The notes: generated from the letters alone by a model not told the origin. DNA of 64,000 nt from a candidate division KSB1 bacterium (GCA_034506175.1 JAPDQB010000021.1:1-64000), one strand, 5' to 3'; positions 27,272-36,942 are shown, numbered from the stretch's first letter. Made by a program: numbers and translations.

Positions 27272-27706
27272 TCAGCCCCCAATGCCGTCCGCCGTCAAAT
27301 AAGCATCCACGGCTTCAAGCTCATGGCTCAAATCTTCGACGCGGCGCTGCAGCAGATTGCGAATCGACAACATGCCGAGAATCCGGCCATTGGCGTCAGT
27401 AATTGGCAGATGCCGAATGTGCTGCTCGAGCATCGTCGCCAGCGCATCGTCGATCGAAGTATTCGCCGGAATGGTTTGCACCGGCGTGGTCATGACTTCC
27501 GACATGCGCGTGGCTTCCGGGTTGCGCCGCGCCTGCACCACTCGAATCATCACGTCCCGCTCGGTAAAAATTCCTTTTAACAAGCCTTGTTCAACGATGG
27601 CCACCGCGCCCACGCGATTTTTGACCATGGCATTGATGGCTTCGATCACTGTGGCGTTTTTGGCCACCGTGGTTGCCGGTACATCGGCGACTTTCAGCAG
27701 GTCCAT
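27272..27706 (-). CDS. CBS-domain pair protein
   Basis: A 144-residue protein consisting of two CBS motifs ('AINAMVKNRVGAVAIVE' and 'ALATMLEQHIRHLPITDANG'), which together bind adenine nucleotides such as AMP or ATP. There is no catalytic domain, so it is probably an energy sensor acting on a partner. It lies downstream of korAB on the same strand but is separated from them by a bidirectional terminator. Confidence 0.9.
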   Translation of the reverse strand: MDLLKVADVPATTVAKNATVIEAINAMVKNRVGAVAIVEQGLLKGIFTERDVMIRVVQARRNPEATRMSEVMTTPVQTIPANTSIDDALATMLEQHIRHLPITDANGRILGMLSIRNLLQRRVEDLSHELEAVDAYLTADGIGG

Positions 27707-27785
27707 AAATTCACCTCGAGCTTTTTAGTGGTTCCACCAGAAGCTGATTGACGGCGCCAACCAGATGATTTTAAATTGAACGGAC

Positions 27786-27822
27786 AAAAAAGGCGACCCC
27801 GGAAAATTAGAATCGCCTTTTT
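27786..27822. terminator. Bidirectional rho-independent terminator
   Basis: AAAAAAGGCGA (27786-27796) pairs with TCGCCTTTTT (27813-27822). A-runs on one side and T-runs on the other allow termination in both directions; it ends the korAB transcript read leftwards. Confidence 0.75.
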
Positions 27823-27881
27823 GCAAAGAACCTTTGCCAAACAAAAAATCAACCGCATTATCACTGCCGGCATTTTCAGTG

Positions 27882-28937
27882 CTATTTCAATTCTTCCATC
27901 AGCTCTTCCAGCGCCTGGCGGCCGGGGCGAACGCGCTCGAGCGGCAAGGTGCAGAGAGGCTCATCCACCTGGTTCAGAAGCTCGATGAAATCTTTGCTCG
28001 CCGCATTGACATAAAAAATGCCGGTCAACAATTCGCCGCGCTGCTTGGATTCAGCGAGCAGGCGAAGCGCATGAATCGGGTTGGAGGGGTCATAATTTGC
28101 CGGCAATTTGGAAAGCAACAGGCGTGAGCCGTCGTGCATCGTCACTTCCTTTGTTGTGCCAGGCTCATATTCGATGGAGATGTCTTCAAAATAAGGCACG
28201 AAACTCACGTCACCGAGAAGTTCTTCATGATCTTTCACATAGCTGTAGCTTTTCGTCGAGCCTTCGTGATCGTTGAAGGTGACGCATGGCGAGATGACGT
28301 CGATCATGGCGGTGCCGCGATGAGAGATCGCCGCTTTCAAGATTGTCGACAGTTGTTTTTTGTCGCCGGAAAACGAACGCGCCACGAAAGTTGCGCCAAG
28401 CTCGATTGCCAACGCGCACGTGTCAATGGCCGGCAGGTCATTGACCACGCCGGTTTTGAGCTTCGAGCCGATATCGGCGGTGGCCGAGAACTGGCCCTTG
28501 GTCAAACCATAACAGCCGTTGTCCTCGATAATATAAATCATCGGCACGTTGCGGCGCATCATGTGCACGAACTGCCCCATGCCGATGGAGGCGGTGTCGC
28601 CATCGCCGCTGACGCCAATGCCGATCAGATGGCGATTGGCCAACAGCGCGCCGGTGGCAACGGCGGGCATGCGGCCATGCACCGCGTTGAAGCCATGCGC
28701 CGCATCCAAGAAATACGCCGGCGATTTGCTGGAGCAGCCGATGCCGGAAAACTTGGCGACGTGGTATGGATCGACGCCCATTTCATAAAAGGCGTCGATA
28801 ATGCGCTCAGTAATGGCGTTGTGTCCGCAGCCGGCGCAAAGCGTGGTTTTCCTGCCGCGATAGGGAGTGAGTTCCAAACCGATGCGATTGACTTTGGCGG
28901 CTTTTGATGCCGGAGCGGTTGCGACTTCTGTGCTCAT
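27882..28937 (-). CDS. korB: 2-oxoacid:ferredoxin oxidoreductase, beta subunit
   Basis: A 351-residue TPP-binding subunit of a 2-oxoacid:ferredoxin oxidoreductase (2-oxoglutarate type most likely). The TPP motif is 'SGDGDTASIG' followed by 'EDNGCYGLTKGQFS'; iron-sulfur ligands are in 'CAGCGHN' and further cysteines ('GIGCSSKS', 'SPCVTF'). It is read after korA in one operon, separated by a heptamer array. The enzyme decarboxylates the 2-oxoacid and reduces ferredoxin, and could replace the 2-oxoglutarate dehydrogenase complex in the TCA cycle encoded at the right end of the window. Confidence 0.9.
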   Translation of the reverse strand: MSTEVATAPASKAAKVNRIGLELTPYRGRKTTLCAGCGHNAITERIIDAFYEMGVDPYHVAKFSGIGCSSKSPAYFLDAAHGFNAVHGRMPAVATGALLANRHLIGIGVSGDGDTASIGMGQFVHMMRRNVPMIYIIEDNGCYGLTKGQFSATADIGSKLKTGVVNDLPAIDTCALAIELGATFVARSFSGDKKQLSTILKAAISHRGTAMIDVISPCVTFNDHEGSTKSYSYVKDHEELLGDVSFVPYFEDISIEYEPGTTKEVTMHDGSRLLLSKLPANYDPSNPIHALRLLAESKQRGELLTGIFYVNAASKDFIELLNQVDEPLCTLPLERVRPGRQALEELMEELK

Positions 28938-28957
28938 ATATTATTTTTTCCTTATGT

Positions 28958-29017
28958 CTGGTTGCTCGTTGCTGGTCGCTCGTTGCTCGTTTTCGGTTAC
29001 CAAAGAACCAGCAACAA
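28958..29017. repeat. 7-bp repeat array between korA and korB
   Basis: CTGGTTG, CTCGTTG, CTGGTCG, CTCGTTG, CTCGTTT and TCGGTTA run from 28958 to 28999, and the inverse word ACCAGCAACAAG follows, allowing a hairpin. It occupies nearly all of the gap between the two kor genes. Confidence 0.7.
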
Positions 29018-29020
29018 GAT

Positions 29021-30904
29021 TCATGCAAACAAAGCTTTTTCGACGCCTTCAACCGGCCGGGGCTCCGGTGCTTTTTTAACATCGCCGAGAATGCCGCGCA
29101 GAATGCTGCCGGGGGTGATGGGCAGGCCGTCGTAATAACAAATGCTGCGCATTTTCGCAATTTCCCCGGCGCCGCAATCGAGTTTCAGCAAACCCAGCAT
29201 CTGGGCATCGCGATTTTGGTCGACGACGAAGACGCGCCGATGTTTGTTGATGAAATCCCGCACCTCGTGGTTAAACGGATAGGCGCGCAAGCGCAAATAG
29301 CTCGTCGGCATGCCGTGTTGATCACGCAGCCGGTCGCGTGCTTCTTCAATCGCCCAGTGGCTGGTGCCATAGCCGATGATGCCGATTTCCGCCTGCGGTT
29401 TCTCGTCGATCACCGGGCCGGGAACGCGTTGTCGCGCCGTGTCGAATTTTCGCGCCAAGCGGTCCATATTATTCTTGTAATCCTCCGGCAGCTCACTGTA
29501 ACCGGCGCGCTCGTTGTGACCGCTGCCGCGCGTGAAATATGGCGCCAGCGGATGCTTGGTGCCGGGCAAGGTCCGATACGGAATGCCGTCGCCGTCAACA
29601 TCCTTGTAACGGGCGAATTTACCGATGCGCTGCAGGTCCGCGGCGGAAAGCACCTTGCCGCGGTTGAGGGGCTTGTCGGGATATTTGAACGGATCGGACA
29701 TCCAGTAATTCATGCCCAAATCCAGATCGCTCATCACGAACACCGGCGTTTGAAATTCTTCGGCCAAATCAAACGCCTCGCCGGCCATGGTAAAACATTC
29801 CTCAACCGAGCAGGGCAGCAGCATCGGATGCTTGGTGTCGCCGTGGGAAAGCGTTGCGGCAAACAAAATATCACCCTGCATCGTCCGCGTCGGCAAACCG
29901 GTCGAAGGCCCGACGCGCTGAATGTCGAAAATTACCACCGGAATTTCGGCGTAATAGGCGAGGCCGACAAATTCCGCCATCAATGAAATGCCTGGGCCGG
30001 AAGTCGCTGTCATCGCGCGTGCCCCTGCCCAGCCGGCGCCGATGGCCATGCCGATCGCCGCCAGCTCGTCCTCGGCTTGTACGATCGCGAAGGTGGCCTT
30101 TTTGGTCTCGGGGTCGATGCGGTAGCGTTTCATGTACTCCGTCAGCGCTTCACCCAGCGAGGAAGACGGCGTAATCGGGTACCAGGTGAAAACCGTCACC
30201 CCGGCAAACATGCTGCCCATCGCCGCCGCAGAGTTGCCGTCAATGATGATTTTGCCCTGTGTTTTGTTCATGCGTTCCACGCGATAAAGGTCCTGCCGGG
30301 GCAAATTCTCGCTCGCAAATTGATAACCGGCTTTGGCCGCCTCAAAATTGAGCTGCACGGCCTTGGCCTTCTTTTTGAATTGCTGCTTCAGCGCTTTCTC
30401 GACTTCAGCCATTTCGATGCCGAGCAGCCACGCCAGCACGCCGTCATAAATCATATTTCGCACCAGCTTGCGCAATTTGGCTTCCGGGCAAACCGGCTTG
30501 ACCAGCGTGTCGAACGGCACCGGATAAAAAATCAAATCGTCGCGCCATTGCTTCAGATTCAACGGCTCGTCGTAGATCGCAATCGTTCCCGGCTCCTGCT
30601 TCCCAACGTCATCCTGCGCGGTTTCGGGATTCAGCGCGACGAGAATGTCGTTTTTCTCGCGCCGGGCGATGTAGCCGTCTTTGTTGACGCGAATCGTGAA
30701 CCACGTCGGCAGGCCTTGAATGTTGGAAGGGAAGAGGTTCTTGCCGCAAACCGGTATGCCCATTTGAAAAATCGACCGCAGCAACACCATGTTCGAGGTT
30801 TGACTGCCGGAGCCGTTCACCGTTGCCACGTGAATGTTGAAATCATTGACGGCGGTGTGGCCATTGCTCGTCATGCCGCCGTTTCGAGAAGAGATCGTGC
30901 TCAC
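29021..30904 (-). CDS. korA: 2-oxoacid:ferredoxin oxidoreductase, fused gamma-alpha subunit
   Basis: A 627-residue fusion. Residues about 20-210 form the gamma domain ('GSGSQTSNMVLLRSIFQMGI'), and the rest is the alpha domain with 'GNSAAAMGSMFAGVTVFTWY', 'ATSGPGISLMAEFVGLAYY' and a C-terminal transketolase-like domain ('IGIIGYGTSHWAIEEARDRL'). The 'YPITPSSSLGEAL' motif is typical of KorA. It partners KorB, encoded next. A promoter is predicted at 31069-31097. The substrate call (2-oxoglutarate) is by family, not proven. Confidence 0.9.
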   Translation of the reverse strand: MSTISSRNGGMTSNGHTAVNDFNIHVATVNGSGSQTSNMVLLRSIFQMGIPVCGKNLFPSNIQGLPTWFTIRVNKDGYIARREKNDILVALNPETAQDDVGKQEPGTIAIYDEPLNLKQWRDDLIFYPVPFDTLVKPVCPEAKLRKLVRNMIYDGVLAWLLGIEMAEVEKALKQQFKKKAKAVQLNFEAAKAGYQFASENLPRQDLYRVERMNKTQGKIIIDGNSAAAMGSMFAGVTVFTWYPITPSSSLGEALTEYMKRYRIDPETKKATFAIVQAEDELAAIGMAIGAGWAGARAMTATSGPGISLMAEFVGLAYYAEIPVVIFDIQRVGPSTGLPTRTMQGDILFAATLSHGDTKHPMLLPCSVEECFTMAGEAFDLAEEFQTPVFVMSDLDLGMNYWMSDPFKYPDKPLNRGKVLSAADLQRIGKFARYKDVDGDGIPYRTLPGTKHPLAPYFTRGSGHNERAGYSELPEDYKNNMDRLARKFDTARQRVPGPVIDEKPQAEIGIIGYGTSHWAIEEARDRLRDQHGMPTSYLRLRAYPFNHEVRDFINKHRRVFVVDQNRDAQMLGLLKLDCGAGEIAKMRSICYYDGLPITPGSILRGILGDVKKAPEPRPVEGVEKALFA

Positions 30905-31068
30905 TGTCTGTGTTCCTTCAAAGATGTTAATTGAGATGATTGCACCATGTTTGCCAACCTGAAAATGTTTTTGAAACCAAAATGGGTGATGGGCTGGATG
31001 AAACGGGATATGGTTTTCTCCACGCCAACACCCTCATCTTGCAAAAATTGTTTGGCCTTTAATAAAGA

Positions 31069-31097
31069 AATATACAACAAAATTTTCCAAAAATCAA
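31069..31097 (-). promoter_or_regulatory. sigma70-like promoter for korAB
   Basis: On the - strand TTGATT (31097-31092), a 17-bp spacer and TATATT (31074-31069) precede korA by about 160 bp. It overlaps the last codons of the DUF72 gene. Confidence 0.5.
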
Positions 31098-31996
31098 AAT
31101 AATTCAGCTTGCCGCGGATTTTCGCCGAGGCGCAAACGCGCCAAATCCGGATGCGCGAGCAGAAGTTTTTCCGGCACATGCACTTTGATGCCGGCCAGCT
31201 CGAATTGCAACTGCAGCGCATTCACCACCGCCTGCGCTCGCGGATGGTTGTTGAAAATCACATACGTATTTTCAGCCCGGCGCCGCGCCCGTTGAACCGA
31301 GGCCAGGAATTGCTCCATCTCTGCCGGGGAATAGAGATAATCGTAACGTTGATCGGCGCCGGCGTCTTTGCTTAGCCACTGCTCCTGATTGCGGCCATGG
31401 AATCGAAAATACGCCAACCGGCCGCTGACGATCTCGGTAAAACCCAGCGCCTGGCCAATTTGCGGTTGATCGATGTTGGCGAATCCGGCCTGGCGCGCAT
31501 TGAGCAGGCGCAGCGCCTCCGCCTGATTCCACGAATCGTGTCGAATTTCCACCACCACTGGATATTCCTGAAACGCCTCGAGCAGACGGGAGAGGCGATC
31601 ACGATTGCTTTCGTTATAATGGAAAGACTGCGGAAATTGCGCGAGCAGGGCGCCGAGCCGGCCCGCTTCCAGCAACGGTCTCATGCCGCGCTTGGCGATT
31701 TCGAGGTCTGACTGGGAATAGCCGCTGCCGCCGTCGCGCACGTTTTCGAGCACGAATTTTTGCCACAGCTTGGCGGTAAAACGAAAGCGTGGATTGGGTG
31801 CCACCTGCTTCAACCATTCTTTGGAAGCACCGGTGCTTTGCGGATGATAATACGTCGTGTTGATTTCGACAACGTCAAAAAATTGACTGATAAAAGCCAG
31901 CTCGGAAAAATCCTTCGGACGACGGGCGGGATAAACGAGGTGGTTCCAATCCGGATACGACCAGCCGGTGACGCCAATGAAAAGATTCTGCGGCAT
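31094..31996 (-). CDS. DUF72 domain protein
   Basis: A 300-residue DUF72 (YecE-like) TIM-barrel protein. It opens 'MPQNLFIGVTGWSYPDW' and contains 'VVEINTTYYHPQS', 'FRFTAKLWQKF', 'VVEIRHDSW' and 'AYFRFHGR', all diagnostic of the family. The ATG at 31996 matches the family start; an in-frame TTG lies at 32011. The function is not established. It is upstream of korAB but separated by the kor promoter. Confidence 0.9.
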   Translation of the reverse strand: MPQNLFIGVTGWSYPDWNHLVYPARRPKDFSELAFISQFFDVVEINTTYYHPQSTGASKEWLKQVAPNPRFRFTAKLWQKFVLENVRDGGSGYSQSDLEIAKRGMRPLLEAGRLGALLAQFPQSFHYNESNRDRLSRLLEAFQEYPVVVEIRHDSWNQAEALRLLNARQAGFANIDQPQIGQALGFTEIVSGRLAYFRFHGRNQEQWLSKDAGADQRYDYLYSPAEMEQFLASVQRARRRAENTYVIFNNHPRAQAVVNALQLQFELAGIKVHVPEKLLLAHPDLARLRLGENPRQAELF

Positions 31997-32128
31997 TGCA
32001 AGGCCAATCAAAATGATGCATGAAAAATTTGAATTGAAGCCAATTTAAAAATTTTTGTTCATTGTGCAAGAATATTTTTGAAAACATTTCCAGAAAAATT
32101 TTTCGGAAAAATTTTCCTGAAAATGTTG

Positions 32129-32157
32129 TTGACATTTCTCAACGACTTCTCTATATT
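32129..32157 (+). promoter_or_regulatory. sigma70 promoter for the membrane protein gene
   Basis: TTGACA (32129-32134), a 17-bp spacer and TATATT (32152-32157). The leader would be about 115 nt to the ATG at 32279. The DNA just before it (32060-32125) is dense in GAAAATTTTTC-type inverted words. Confidence 0.7.
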
Positions 32158-32278
32158 TGATGACTGCGCCGATGTCGTGTCTCATTCGATGCCGGCAAAA
32201 TTTGCAGATCAGCTCAACGAGAAACGGAATCGCCTCTATTCGGCGCCCGCAAAAAACATCAACGAGGACGGAGGAAAA

Positions 32279-32809
32279 ATGAACGTGTCGCGGCTTTCGA
32301 AACGGCAAATCGGATTTGCTTTGTTCATCTTAATAGTCAGCACCATGTTTTTGGCATGGCCGGTTTTCGCCCAGGAAACCGCCGTCGCCCCACCCCTCGA
32401 TGTCAACCCCTTTCTGAACATGCTGGCGCTGGCGCTGGTCATCGAGCGCCTGATCGAAATCGGCGTCACGTTTTTCCCCGGCCTTGAAGAGAAAAAATTA
32501 TCCCTGAGAAAAACTCCGGACGAGCTGGCGAAGCTGCAATTGAAAATTTCCCGCGTCACGATGCTCATCGGCATGGGGCTGGGTGTCTTGTCGTGCGTAA
32601 TTTTTCAATTCGGCGTTCTTGATGAAATTTTTCCGGGCAAGCATCTCAGCTTGAATTTCTTCAATCATCTGATCACCGGCGTCATCGCCGGCGCCGGCGC
32701 CGATCCGGTGCATCAGTTGGTGCTGATCATCGCCAGCGTCAAGCAGCGGATCAGCCTTCGCGCCGAATTGGACTATCGTCAATTGAAAGTTGCGGATCAA
32801 ACACACTGA
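32279..32809 (+). CDS. Unrecognised inner-membrane protein
   Basis: A 176-residue protein, start ATG at 32279 with GGAGG just upstream. It begins with a hydrophobic signal or anchor ('FALFILIVSTMFLAWPVFAQ') and has further hydrophobic stretches ('FLNMLALALVIERLIEIGV', 'MLIGMGLGVLSCVIFQFGVL') and a conserved-looking 'GVIAGAGADPVHQLVL'. The last motif resembles small membrane proteins of the holin type or of mechanosensitive assemblies, but I do not recognise a family. It is 30 bp before the CPBP protease gene on the same strand, so co-transcription is likely. Confidence 0.7.
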   Translation: MNVSRLSKRQIGFALFILIVSTMFLAWPVFAQETAVAPPLDVNPFLNMLALALVIERLIEIGVTFFPGLEEKKLSLRKTPDELAKLQLKISRVTMLIGMGLGVLSCVIFQFGVLDEIFPGKHLSLNFFNHLITGVIAGAGADPVHQLVLIIASVKQRISLRAELDYRQLKVADQTH

Positions 32810-32839
32810 CCATTCCATTTCAGTTCTTGATGTCGTTGC

Positions 32840-33598
32840 ATGGCCGGGAACGTTGCACAAAAACTCATGCCGCAAGCGCTGGACACGTATTTCAAAAAAA
32901 CGCGTTCACACTTTTTCGGCCTTTTAACGATCTTGCTGTTGCTGCTGATTTACGAGGGCAGCAGCGCCAAGCTTTACGCCGACCGGCAAGTCCAAATTCG
33001 CAACAGCGCGGAAGTGATCATCGAACGCTTTCTATGGTTTCTTGGCGTCCGCAACAACATTTTTTTATGGGCGGTGTATTTGCTCGTGTTGGTCTGGGCG
33101 TTTTGGCTTGCAAAAAAGCAGCAACTGCTCGACTTTAAATTCGTTTACATTCCCTATAGCATTTTCGAGAGCACGTTCTACGCGCTGTCGCTGGGATTGA
33201 TTGCCGGACAGCTCACCGAGCGCACCAACAACATCTTGACGATAGCCTGGCAAAACCAGCAGCAGAGCGCCGAAGTCGGCGAGCGGGCAATCAGGGCGCT
33301 CGGCGCCGGCATTTACGAAGAATTGCTCTTTCGCTTTGTTTTGATTTCGCTGCTGCTGCTGATTTTCGAGAAACTCGTCGGCGCCTCAAAGATGGTTCAG
33401 ACTATTTTCGCGGTGATCATTTCCGCCCTGTTATTTTCAGGATTTCATTATCTCGGCGGACGCGAGGTTTTGACGCCGGAATCGTTCGCCTATCGCTTCT
33501 ACGCCGGTGTTATTCTCGGCGTGTTGTTTATCGTGCGCGGCATCGGCGTCACTTCGTATACACATTCAATCTATAATTTGCTGTTGGTTTTTCGGTGA
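32840..33598 (+). CDS. CPBP family intramembrane glutamic protease
   Basis: A 252-residue polytopic membrane protein of the CPBP (CAAX protease and bacteriocin-processing, Abi) family. The EExxxR motif is 'YEELLFRF' (near residue 156) and the second motif is 'GFHYLGG' (near 197), with the third in the last helix region. Such proteases cleave within membranes. The next gene, mltG, starts inside its stop codon (GTGA overlap), so both are translated together. Confidence 0.85.
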   Translation: MAGNVAQKLMPQALDTYFKKTRSHFFGLLTILLLLLIYEGSSAKLYADRQVQIRNSAEVIIERFLWFLGVRNNIFLWAVYLLVLVWAFWLAKKQQLLDFKFVYIPYSIFESTFYALSLGLIAGQLTERTNNILTIAWQNQQQSAEVGERAIRALGAGIYEELLFRFVLISLLLLIFEKLVGASKMVQTIFAVIISALLFSGFHYLGGREVLTPESFAYRFYAGVILGVLFIVRGIGVTSYTHSIYNLLLVFR

Positions 33599-34638
33599 AA
33601 ACTTTTTTCAAAATTGCCGCGGTTGTTTTTTTTCTCGTCATCGCCGCAGCCGGCGCGGCGGCTTCTTTGTTGTTTTGGGCGCCGCTGGTTCCAAAAGATT
33701 CGGCGCCGCGGGATTTTGTGATTCATCGCGGCATGGCGCTCCCGCAAATTGCGGATAGCTTGCAAAGCCAGGGCCTGATTTCGAGCCGCGGCCGTTTCAT
33801 TTTTGCCGACAGAATTTTGCAATGGGGAAAAACCTTGAAGGCCGGCAAATACACCATTACGCCCGGCGCCTCGACGCTGAATTTGTACAAGCTGTTTCGC
33901 TCCGGCAAATCGGCGCAGTTTCGCGTCACCCTGCCGGAAGGGAAAACCATCGAAGATTATGCCGCCATTTTCCAACGCACGATGGAAATCGACTCGGCAG
34001 CTTTTGTGCAGCTCGCCCATGATTCCACGTTCGCCAAACAGCTCAACGTGCCGGCAAAAAATTTGGAGGGTTATCTTTACCCGAACACCTACAGCTTCGC
34101 GTGGGGCGTGTCGGCACCTGAGGTCATTCGAACGATCGTGCAGGAGTTTCATCAGCAAGTGGATGATTCGCTGCGGCGGCGTGCGGCGGCGCTCGGCATG
34201 TCGCTTCATGAAGTTGTCACGCTCGCCTCGATCATCGAGGGCGAGGCCGTGGTCGATAGCGAACGCACCATCATTTCGGCGGTGTATCACAACCGTCTGC
34301 GCCAGGGCATTTTGCTGCAAGCCGATCCGACGATTCAGTACATCGTTCCCGGGCCGCCGCGGCGCTTGCTCAATCGTCATCTGGAAATCGATTCGCGCTA
34401 CAACACCTATCGTTATCCCGGCTTGCCGCCGGGACCGGTGAACAATCCCGGCATCGCCTCGATTCGCGCGGCGTTGTATCCGGCGAATGCCGATTACATT
34501 TACTTTGTTGCGCGCGGTGACGGCTCGCACACGTTCAGCCGCACGCTGCAAGAACATTTGCGGGCAAAAAAAGAGTTCGATAAAATTCGCGCTCGTGTCC
34601 AGCGCGAGAAACGGCAAAAATCTCAACCGGGAGGATAA
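33595..34638 (+). CDS. mltG: Endolytic transglycosylase MltG
   Basis: A 347-residue peptidoglycan lytic transglycosylase that cuts nascent glycan strands at the inner membrane. An N-terminal membrane anchor ('AAVVFFLVIAAAGAAASLLF') is followed by the LysM-like part and the YceG catalytic domain with 'TLASIIEGEAVVDSERTIIS' (catalytic Glu), 'VYHNRLRQGILLQADPT' and 'YRYPGLPPGPVNNPG'. It starts with GTG overlapping the CPBP stop. Next is pcrA/uvrD in the same frame after its stop. Confidence 0.93.
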   Translation: MKTFFKIAAVVFFLVIAAAGAAASLLFWAPLVPKDSAPRDFVIHRGMALPQIADSLQSQGLISSRGRFIFADRILQWGKTLKAGKYTITPGASTLNLYKLFRSGKSAQFRVTLPEGKTIEDYAAIFQRTMEIDSAAFVQLAHDSTFAKQLNVPAKNLEGYLYPNTYSFAWGVSAPEVIRTIVQEFHQQVDDSLRRRAAALGMSLHEVVTLASIIEGEAVVDSERTIISAVYHNRLRQGILLQADPTIQYIVPGPPRRLLNRHLEIDSRYNTYRYPGLPPGPVNNPGIASIRAALYPANADYIYFVARGDGSHTFSRTLQEHLRAKKEFDKIRARVQREKRQKSQPGG

Positions 34639-34668
34639 ACCCTGAGCGGGAGAAGACATGACCACCTT

Positions 34669-36903
34669 TTGGAGGCGCTCAACCCCGAGCAGCGCACCGC
34701 TGTTGTTGCCGGCGACGGGCCGGCCCTGGTTTTGGCCGGCGCCGGCAGCGGCAAAACGCGCGTGCTCACGCATCGCATCGCGTATCTGATCGAACGCAAA
34801 GGCGTGCGTTCAGAAAATATTCTCGCGGCAACTTTTACCAACAAAGCCGCGCAGGAAATGCATGAGCGCCTCAGGCGTTTGGTTTCCGTTGGGCTGTCGC
34901 GCCACAGTCATCACGACGGCCTATGGGTGGGGACTTTTCATTCCCTATGCGCCCGCATTCTCCGTCAAAACGCCGGCCGCCTCGGCTTCACCCCCCAGTT
35001 TTCGATTTACGATTCCGAAGATCAGCTCGGTCTCATCCGCCAAATCATTTCCGCGCTCGATATTTCCCATCCCAATCTCACGCCCGGCTATGTGCATTAT
35101 CGCATTTCGCGCGTAAAAAACGGACAAGCCTTGATGGCCGACAGCGGTGATCAGCGCGATGAAATCGTCGCGCGGGTTTACGCGCTCTATCAGCAGCGCC
35201 TGCGCGAAAACAACGCCATGGATTTTGACGATTTGTTGATCTATCCGCTCGAGTTGTTTCGCCAACATCCCGACATTCTCGCCGGCTACACCCAGCGCTT
35301 TCGTTACATTTTGGTTGATGAATTTCAAGACACCAACCGCGCCCAGTACGTGTTGCTGCAGGCGCTCGCCGGCCGCAGCCGCAACGTATTTGCCGTCGGC
35401 GACGACGATCAATCCATTTATCGCTGGCGCGGCGCCGAAGTGCGCAACCTGCTCGATTTTGAGCGGGATTTTCCTGATTGTAAAGTTTTCCGCCTCGAGC
35501 AAAATTATCGCTCGACGCGCAATATTCTCGAAGCCGCGCACTCGGTGATTGCACACAACCGCCATCGCCTGCCCAAAAAACTCTGGACGCAGCGCGAAGC
35601 CGGCGCCCCGGTGGCGCTCATTGAGGCCGAAAACGAATTTCACGAAGCGCAAATCATTCTCGACAAAATCACCGAGGCGATCAGTTATCATAACGGCGCC
35701 CAGACGGGCGGCAGCCGCACCGGCGTTGTGCACAGCTACAGCTTTCGTGATTTTGCGATTCTTTACCGCACCAACGCGCAGTCGCGCGTTATCGAAGATA
35801 CGCTGCGCCGCGCCGGCATTCCCTACGTCATCGTCGGCGGCCTGCGGTTTTACGAGCGCAAAGAAGTCAAGGACGTGCTCGCCTACATGCGCCTCGCCAC
35901 CAACCCCGCCGACGCCATCAGCTTGCGCCGCATCATCAATTATCCGTTGCGCGGCATCGGCGAAACCACCATCCAAAAACTCGAAGAATTTGCCCGCGCC
36001 AACAATCTGACATTATATCACGCGCTCAGTCGCGTAGGCGAGATCGCCGCGATTAAAACCGGTTTGCGCAACAAAGTGCTGGAATTTTATGAGTTCATCA
36101 ATCGTTACGTCTGCCTCAAAACCGAGCTTTCGCTTTTGGAATGGGCCAACGCGCTGGTTGACGCCACCGGTATCATTCGCCTGCTGAAAAGCGAAAACGC
36201 ACAAGAGCGCATCGACAACATTCGCGAATTGCTCAATTCGATTCACGAATACAACCAGCAAGTTCCCAACGCCACCATCGAAGGTTATTTGGAGCGGGTT
36301 TCTTTGATCACCGACATCGACACCTGGGACGAAAAAAGCAATGCCGTGACGCTGATGACCTTGCACAGCGCCAAAGGCCTGGAATTTCCCATCGTCTTTA
36401 TCACCGGTCTCGAAGAAGGCTTGTTTCCGCTGATACGCGAGGACACGGTCGACGCCGATCTCGAGGAAGAGCGCCGGCTGTTTTACGTCGGCACCACCCG
36501 CGCCAAAGAAAAACTTTTTCTTTCGCACGCTTGCTGGCGCAACCGTTTTGGCAACGAAACCAAAAGTTGTTTGCCCTCACGTTTTTTGGAGGAACTGGAC
36601 GAACAATTCGTGCGCCAGGAAAAAGTGCGCCGGCATCGCCCGTTTGAATCTTATAACGGCGCGGAAACACGAAGCCGCGATGATGATTATGATGACGACG
36701 CGCCGGATTACGAAAATGAGTCGCAGGTCAGCGAGAGTCTCGGCGTCGGCAAAATGGTCAAGCATCCGCAATTCGGCCTCGGCGAAATCCGCGCCATCGA
36801 AGGCCGCGGCGAAAACGCCAAACTCACCATCGAATTTGAAAAAGTGGGGGCCAAAAAAATTTTGTTGAAGTACGGCAATCTGCAAGTTCTGTCGCCTTCC
36901 TGA
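34669..36903 (+). CDS. pcrA: UvrD/PcrA-type ATP-dependent 3'-5' DNA helicase
   Basis: A 744-residue superfamily 1 helicase. Walker A 'AGAGSGKTR', motif II 'DEFQDTNR', 'GDDDQSIYRWRGA', 'RLEQNYRSTR', 'LMTLHSAKGLEF' and 'RRLFYVGTTRAK' are all present, and the C-terminal PcrA Tudor-like domain ('VGKMVKHPQFGLGEI') is seen. The only start in this frame near the N-terminus is TTG (34669). An ATG at 34658 with GGGAGAA upstream lies one base out of frame; one extra T in the TTTT run (34667-34670) would give 'MTTFLEALNPEQRTAV', so a one-base assembly error or frameshift is likely at the start. Confidence 0.9.
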   Translation: MEALNPEQRTAVVAGDGPALVLAGAGSGKTRVLTHRIAYLIERKGVRSENILAATFTNKAAQEMHERLRRLVSVGLSRHSHHDGLWVGTFHSLCARILRQNAGRLGFTPQFSIYDSEDQLGLIRQIISALDISHPNLTPGYVHYRISRVKNGQALMADSGDQRDEIVARVYALYQQRLRENNAMDFDDLLIYPLELFRQHPDILAGYTQRFRYILVDEFQDTNRAQYVLLQALAGRSRNVFAVGDDDQSIYRWRGAEVRNLLDFERDFPDCKVFRLEQNYRSTRNILEAAHSVIAHNRHRLPKKLWTQREAGAPVALIEAENEFHEAQIILDKITEAISYHNGAQTGGSRTGVVHSYSFRDFAILYRTNAQSRVIEDTLRRAGIPYVIVGGLRFYERKEVKDVLAYMRLATNPADAISLRRIINYPLRGIGETTIQKLEEFARANNLTLYHALSRVGEIAAIKTGLRNKVLEFYEFINRYVCLKTELSLLEWANALVDATGIIRLLKSENAQERIDNIRELLNSIHEYNQQVPNATIEGYLERVSLITDIDTWDEKSNAVTLMTLHSAKGLEFPIVFITGLEEGLFPLIREDTVDADLEEERRLFYVGTTRAKEKLFLSHACWRNRFGNETKSCLPSRFLEELDEQFVRQEKVRRHRPFESYNGAETRSRDDDYDDDAPDYENESQVSESLGVGKMVKHPQFGLGEIRAIEGRGENAKLTIEFEKVGAKKILLKYGNLQVLSPS

Positions 36904-36942
36904 ACCTCGTTGTCTTTTACTCCCCCTCTCAAAAAGGAGCCA

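Noticed and set aside
32078..32809. Upstream start of the membrane protein at 32078
   Set aside because: It would overlap the promoter at 32129-32157; the ATG at 32279 has a strong ribosome binding site and signal-like N-terminus.
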